Below, piece by piece: positions 60,268-64,000 of a stretch of 64,000 nt of DNA. The DNA comes from Bacteroidetes bacterium GWF2_38_335. GTDB taxonomy: Bacteria > Bacteroidota > Bacteroidia > Bacteroidales > GWF2-38-335. Both the position numbers and the translations under genes were made by a program. The stretch covers positions 353,548 through 417,547 of the forward strand of contig MEOH01000002.1 of NCBI GenBank assembly GCA_001769535.1, read 5' to 3'. The notes beneath the pieces were generated by a model. The model saw nothing but the letters and a program-made list of their open reading frames with translations, was not told the DNA's origin and did not search any database. How positions within the stretch are numbered: position 1 is the stretch's first letter; every line of letters starts with the position of its first letter.

Positions 60268-62643
60268 TTAAAATTTAAAATTCCAGCTAATTGAAGGCAT
60301 AATTGGAAAAAGAGATACCTGATAAGCTTTGGTTTGCAGATTTCCTTCATAAAAATTTCCCTCATTAAAGAAATAAATAAAATATGGATTATATCTGCAG
60401 TAAACATTATAAACACCAAAGTTCCAAGATTCTTCCACTTTTCTGTTTTTCTTATTTTCGGGTTTCCAGGTAACAGAAATATCGCCCCGGTGATAGGGAT
60501 CCATGCGATAAGAGTTGCGCGGGCCATATTCATTTACAATTCGTCCGTCGATCATGTATCTACCGATTGCCAATGTGGATGCATTGCCTGTTGAATATAC
60601 CCAAATAACAGATGCCGACCAGTTTTTATTAAATTCGTGTGTCATAATAAATGAAATATCATGACGCCGGTCATATTTTTCGGGAAATGGTTCGCCATTA
60701 TTGATATCTTCATATTTGCGCATGGTTTTAGACCATGTATATCCAATCCAACCTGTGGTTTTCCCTAATCTTTTTTTCAAAAATAATTCAACTCCATACG
60801 ACCAGCCATTCCCAAAAGTAAAGCTATTATCCGCATTTTCGCCAATATCATCACCGGGCAATGCACCATCTTTATATGCAATCTGGTTTCTCAGGTCTTT
60901 ATAATACACTTCAAGAGAAGTTTCATACATATCCTTTTTAAAATTTCTGAAATAGCCCATGGCATATTGAGTTCCAAATTGGGGTTCAACAAGCTCTGAA
61001 CTGGGTACCCAAAGGTCGGTAGGCAAAGAAACCGAAGAAATGGTTGCGAGATGTATATACTGATAATTCTGAGTGTAAGAAGCTTTGATTGAGGATTTTG
61101 AATTAAGGCTATATCGCAGGGATGCCCTGGGCTCAATATTTTTATAGTCAACAATTTTTTCTCCAGCCTGATAATGAATTGTATCTGTGGTAATGCCGTA
61201 TTGATTTTTTATAAACCTGTCAAAGGGGCCAACCTGTTCAAAGTAGGTTGCCCGGGCACCCAGACTAAGTCCCAATTTTTCAGTCAGGTCAAAATCATCA
61301 TTAATATATATGGCAGCATCATGGGCGAAATATTTGATAATTCCTGTCAAATCGTATTCTGTTTTTCCAATTCGCGCACTTACTGAACTTGGTCTGAAGA
61401 TATGATAGGTATAATTTGCTCCAAACTTAATATTATGCAGTACATTGGGAAGATAAGTAAAATCAACCTTGAGGTTATAATCGGTGATACCTGAAAACAA
61501 TTTGAATTCAAAAAGATCCTGTTCAGCGCCAAAACTAAACTGATAATCGCTAAAAACAGCGGTTGTGTTTACAAAAAGCTTGTCATTAAACAGGTGGTTC
61601 CATCTTAATGAAGCGGTTGCATTACCCCATGGGATACTTACATCGAAACCAAGGTCTTTGCGCTTAAAGGTAAAAACATCACGACCAAAATAACCGCTTA
61701 GAAAAAGTCTGTCTTTATCTGAGAACCTGTAATTAATTTTTGTATTCAGATCATAAAAATAATATCCTGATCCCCTGGCCTTGGCTGTTTTTTTAACAAA
61801 AGGTTCAACAAGCACATCAATATATGTTCTGCGGGCCGAAACAATGAAAGAACAAGTGTCCTTTTTGATTGGGCCCTGAACAGTCAATCTTGATGATATG
61901 ATTCCTATTCCTCCATCAACTTCAAATTCTTTACTGTTTCCATCTTTCATGGATAAATCAAGTACCGAAGATAATCTGCCACCATACTGTGCCGGCATTC
62001 CGCCCTTTATTAAATTAACTGATTTCACAGCATCAGCATTAAAAACAGAAAAAAAGCCGAATAAATGGGAGGCATTGTAAACGACAGCTTCATCAAGCAT
62101 TATAAGATTTTGGTCAGGCCCCCCACCTCTTACATAAAAGCCGGTATTTCCTTCGCCACCGGATTTCACACCAGGCAGTAGTTGAATTGTTTTCAATATA
62201 TCCACTTCGCCCATCAAGGCAGGAAGCGTTTTTATCTGTTCAACCGGCATTTTTACAATTGACATCTGTGTACTTTTTACATTCCGGTCAGAACGCTCAC
62301 CTGTAACCACAACTGTTTCAGTAATAATGCTCGAGGAATTAAGCTCAACATTCAGTTTGACATTTTGTTTAAGGTCGATTTTTTTTGTAAAATCAGAATA
62401 ACCAAGAAATGAAACGGTCAGGTCATAAGTACCTTTATCAATGGTAAGAGAATAAAACCCATAATTATTGGTGGTTGTTCCTTTAGAGATACTCTTTATA
62501 TAAACGCTGGCTCCAATTAAATCTTCTCCGGTTTGAACATCCTTCACGTAACCGCTAATGGTAAACTTTTGGGCAGCCAAAAAACCCGGAGCAAACAATA
62601 CCAATAAGAAAAAAGCAACTATATAATGTTTCACTATGTACAA
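60268..62643 (-). CDS. TonB-dependent receptor of the DUF4249 pair
   Basis: 791 residues as the longest frame. A signal peptide (VAFFLLVLFAPGFLAAQ), a carboxypeptidase-regulatory-like domain (ISGYVKDVQTGEDLIGASVYIK), a plug domain (LPALMGEVDILKTIQLLPGVKS) and a barrel ending in Phe (PSISWNFKF) follow in order. It would import an unknown substrate with TonB energy. The start is odd: no ATG exists near the 5' end. The frame opens at TTG 62643 or, more likely, GTG 62634 (V-K-H-Y-I-V). A TATATTTG box at 62641-62648 lies right at the start. The DUF4249 gene follows three bases after the stop. Confidence 0.93.
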   Translation of the reverse strand: MYIVKHYIVAFFLLVLFAPGFLAAQKFTISGYVKDVQTGEDLIGASVYIKSISKGTTTNNYGFYSLTIDKGTYDLTVSFLGYSDFTKKIDLKQNVKLNVELNSSSIITETVVVTGERSDRNVKSTQMSIVKMPVEQIKTLPALMGEVDILKTIQLLPGVKSGGEGNTGFYVRGGGPDQNLIMLDEAVVYNASHLFGFFSVFNADAVKSVNLIKGGMPAQYGGRLSSVLDLSMKDGNSKEFEVDGGIGIISSRLTVQGPIKKDTCSFIVSARRTYIDVLVEPFVKKTAKARGSGYYFYDLNTKINYRFSDKDRLFLSGYFGRDVFTFKRKDLGFDVSIPWGNATASLRWNHLFNDKLFVNTTAVFSDYQFSFGAEQDLFEFKLFSGITDYNLKVDFTYLPNVLHNIKFGANYTYHIFRPSSVSARIGKTEYDLTGIIKYFAHDAAIYINDDFDLTEKLGLSLGARATYFEQVGPFDRFIKNQYGITTDTIHYQAGEKIVDYKNIEPRASLRYSLNSKSSIKASYTQNYQYIHLATISSVSLPTDLWVPSSELVEPQFGTQYAMGYFRNFKKDMYETSLEVYYKDLRNQIAYKDGALPGDDIGENADNSFTFGNGWSYGVELFLKKRLGKTTGWIGYTWSKTMRKYEDINNGEPFPEKYDRRHDISFIMTHEFNKNWSASVIWVYSTGNASTLAIGRYMIDGRIVNEYGPRNSYRMDPYHRGDISVTWKPENKKNRKVEESWNFGVYNVYCRYNPYFIYFFNEGNFYEGNLQTKAYQVSLFPIMPSISWNFKF

Positions 62644-62648
62644 ATATA
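62641..62648 (-). promoter_or_regulatory. Possible -7 box at the TonB receptor start
   Basis: On the minus strand TATATTTG matches TAnnTTTG, ending seven bases before the GTG at 62634. If it is real, the transcript would start at or very near the start codon. Confidence 0.3.
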
Positions 62649-62820
62649 AAAAATCAAAAATAGGTATTTTGATTATGATTCCGCTCAGGTTTTCCTTAAT
62701 AATAACTTAAAAAATCTTAATAATCACAATACCATGACAAACCTTTTCCATTACACCAAATTTAGTGTTTACCCTACCCCTTGTTGTTATTTTTCTTTAC
62801 ATTTACAAAAAAAACCGGAA

Positions 62821-63030
62821 ATGGATAAACAAATTCTGGAACTGTTGATAACAACAAAGATGCCCTATGGAAAGTTCAAAGGAGTATTGATATATAAAAT
62901 TCCGGAATTTTATTTGGTATGGTATCATTCGAAAGGATTTCCTGAGGGAAAGTTGGGAATGCTTCTGAATACGATGTATGAGATCAGACTGAACGGATTG
63001 GAATACCTTCTTGACCCACTAAAAAAATAA
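62821..63030 (+). CDS. DUF3820 family protein
   Basis: 69 residues from the ATG at 62821 (MDKQILELLITTKMPYGKFKG); the frame runs 29 codons upstream, but that part is not conserved-looking. The DUF3820 core is the MPYGKFKGVLIYKIPEFYL segment, then WYHSKGFPEGKLGMLL. It is a small soluble family of unknown function, proposed to relate to exonuclease-associated domains. The stop is four bases from the convergent LuxR-type gene stop. A TACATTTA box lies 24 bases before the ATG. Confidence 0.82.
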   Translation: MDKQILELLITTKMPYGKFKGVLIYKIPEFYLVWYHSKGFPEGKLGMLLNTMYEIRLNGLEYLLDPLKK

Positions 63031-63034
63031 TTGA

Positions 63035-63667
63035 TTAATTTTTCAAACCAGATGACAATCCGGGTGCCAGGTATTTGTAATTTGCCAATTCCATACTTGT
63101 TTTTACCTCAAGTTTATTTCTGATATTGTCCCGGTGTTTTTCTACTGTTCGTGTGGATATTTTTAAGATATCTGCCACTTCACGGTTTGTTTTTCCGTTT
63201 ATAACAAGTTCAAATACCTCAAGCTCCCTTTTAGATAATTTCTTATTTTCTTCAACAAGTGATTTTTCCTTTATTTTAAACAAATCGTCGAGCAGGGACG
63301 ATGAAACCCTGCTGCAAATATATTTTTTGCCACTTAAAAGCGCCTCTATGGCTTCTTTAATAACAGACAATGAAGTTTCACAATGAACAATAGCTTTTAC
63401 ACCATTTTTTATCAGGTACTTAACTGAATCAGGACTGTAATTATTGATGATCAGCAGAACATTCTCACATCTTTCACAAAGTGAAACAATATCCTGCTCA
63501 TTTATTTCGGAATAAAGAATTACAATATTGTTTTTATTTACAATCATAAATTCGTCATTAAAAACAACTTCGTATTCCTTATAGTTATCCTTTAAAAATG
63601 AAACAAGACCTAAACTAATCAGGTTCCTTTTACCAAAAATTTCAAAACTGATGTCCGACTTTTTCAT
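63035..63667 (-). CDS. LuxR-type regulator with a degenerate receiver domain
   Basis: 210 residues. The C-terminal ~65 residues are a LuxR/GerE helix-turn-helix (LSKRELEVFELVINGKTNREVADILKIS, then TVEKHRDNIRNKLEVKT). The N-terminal ~120 residues have the length and helix/strand pattern of a receiver domain, but key residues are missing: there is no early acidic pair, the phosphoacceptor Asp is replaced (NIVILYSEIN), and the conserved Lys near IVHCETS is absent. It therefore probably does not receive phosphate from a histidine kinase, and may instead bind a ligand or partner. The target genes are unknown. ATG at 63667. Confidence 0.85.
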   Translation of the reverse strand: MKKSDISFEIFGKRNLISLGLVSFLKDNYKEYEVVFNDEFMIVNKNNIVILYSEINEQDIVSLCERCENVLLIINNYSPDSVKYLIKNGVKAIVHCETSLSVIKEAIEALLSGKKYICSRVSSSLLDDLFKIKEKSLVEENKKLSKRELEVFELVINGKTNREVADILKISTRTVEKHRDNIRNKLEVKTSMELANYKYLAPGLSSGLKN

Positions 63668-63822
63668 TTACAAATTTTTTGTTAAAGATAATTATTTATC
63701 AAATTTTCGGTTTTTGAATTGAATTATTTTTTCGAAAATTTATTAACATAAAGACATGTAATGACAAAAAAAGGTTGCATGCATGAAATAAAAAAAAACA
63801 CTTAATTATCATTTGCATACTT

Positions 63823-64000
63823 TTAATTATTAAACGGGATTAACAAAATAAAAAAGCCGCTTTTCAGCGGCTTTTTTATTTTGTATAGGAGACTTGATCC
63901 GGAATCTTTTCCTTCTCCGATATTGATTCCGATCATAATTTCATGTGAACCTGAGCTGTAATTGATGATGTTGCTCAGGGTATAGTCAAAAGCATAACCG
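63823..64000 (-). CDS. PorP/SprF-like protein, 3' end, running through a terminator
   Basis: 59 visible codons ending at a TAA (63823-63825). The first part, FDYTLSNIINYSSGSHEIM, matches the C-terminal signature of the PorP/SprF family, outer-membrane barrels tied to type IX secretion and surface cargo. Family proteins usually stop within a few residues after GSHEI-M-strand. Here the frame continues ~32 residues (GINIGEGKDSGSSLLYK and KKPLKSGFFILL), so the terminator hairpin at 63850-63877 lies inside the coding frame. Either a frameshift or stop loss is near the end, or the barrel has a real extension. The 5' part is outside the window. Confidence 0.72.
   Translation of the reverse strand, partial: GYAFDYTLSNIINYSSGSHEIMIGINIGEGKDSGSSLLYKIKKPLKSGFFILLIPFNN
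63850..63877. terminator. Bidirectional terminator near the right edge
   Basis: Stem aagccgct/agcggctt (63854-63861 with 63866-63873), loop tttc, A run on one side and T run on the other. It falls inside the PorP/SprF-like open frame. Confidence 0.85.

Noticed and set aside
1..64000. Prophage, integrative element or classical defence island
   Set aside because: No integrase, transposase, restriction-modification, toxin-antitoxin or phage structural gene is recognisable; gene content is envelope and housekeeping.

Overview
The window looks like a chromosomal segment of a Bacteroidota bacterium, probably near Bacteroidales. It is AT-rich, and several intergenic stretches carry promoter -7 boxes of the TAnnTTTG type used by this phylum. 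It encodes type IX secretion (T9SS) cargo with both type A and type B C-terminal sorting domains, a PorE-like T9SS anchor, the 3' end of a PorP/SprF-type barrel, a TonB receptor/DUF4249 pair and an RprY-like regulator. Butyrate kinase and a membrane-bound iron-sulfur oxidoreductase suggest an anaerobic or facultative lifestyle. I see no integrase, transposase, phage module or CRISPR array. The mobile-like features are short palindromic and tandem DNA repeats between genes.

Layout. 1-1.3 kb: two minus-strand T9SS-related genes, the first cut by the window edge. 1.5-3.8 kb: a secreted C1 peptidase and a membrane/Nudix fusion. 3.8-8.4 kb (minus): an RsmI-like methyltransferase, an outer-membrane barrel with calcium-binding-type repeats, a protein with a Gly-Asn-Asn repeat and a SPOR-like end, and a LOG-family hydrolase. 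8.5-13.4 kb (minus): a 1371-residue adhesin-like T9SS type B cargo and a small secreted helical protein. 13.6-20.8 kb: ribosomal protein L19, then a minus-strand AsmA to PorE-like operon and a C69 dipeptidase. 20.8-21.6 kb: a gene-free palindrome-rich stretch with two 16-bp repeat arrays.

21.6-28.3 kb: a double CDGSH protein, dipeptidyl peptidase IV, two tRNA-Leu genes, HslR, an RprY-like regulator, an aspartate-racemase relative lacking one catalytic Cys, a small barrel and butyrate kinase. 28.5-33.3 kb (plus): the iron-sulfur oxidoreductase, a lipoprotein, a four-helix membrane protein, a TlpA-like thioredoxin and a D-amino acid aminotransferase. 33.3-40.6 kb: a TonB-type barrel overlapping acylphosphatase, DUF2750 and DUF3127 proteins, an RDD protein, clpP-tig and tRNA-Leu(TAG).

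40.8-54.3 kb (plus): a second PD40-OmpA protein, then an exopolysaccharide cluster (asparagine synthetase, GT4 glycosyltransferase, Wza-like exporter, Wzc-like tyrosine kinase, WecA/MraY-like initiating transferase, lytic transglycosylase), then uvrA. 54.3-54.7 kb: a duplicated terminator around a palindromic repeat element. 54.7-64 kb: a T9SS type A cargo, thioredoxin reductase, a DUF4249 lipoprotein with its TonB receptor, a DUF3820 protein, a LuxR-type regulator with a degenerate receiver, and the PorP/SprF-like 3' end.

Much of the window serves the cell envelope. Several secreted proteins carry T9SS sorting tails, PorE-like and PorP/SprF-like proteins are candidate anchors of that machine, and the Wza/Wzc/WecA set would build surface polysaccharide. 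The main novelty candidates are the non-coding repeat structures at 21.0-21.6 and 54.3-54.6 kb, the coupling of AsmA to a PorE-like anchor, the calcium-type barrel paired with a SPOR protein, and the YciB-like/Nudix fusion. No single locus stands out as a clearly new multi-gene defence or metabolic system.
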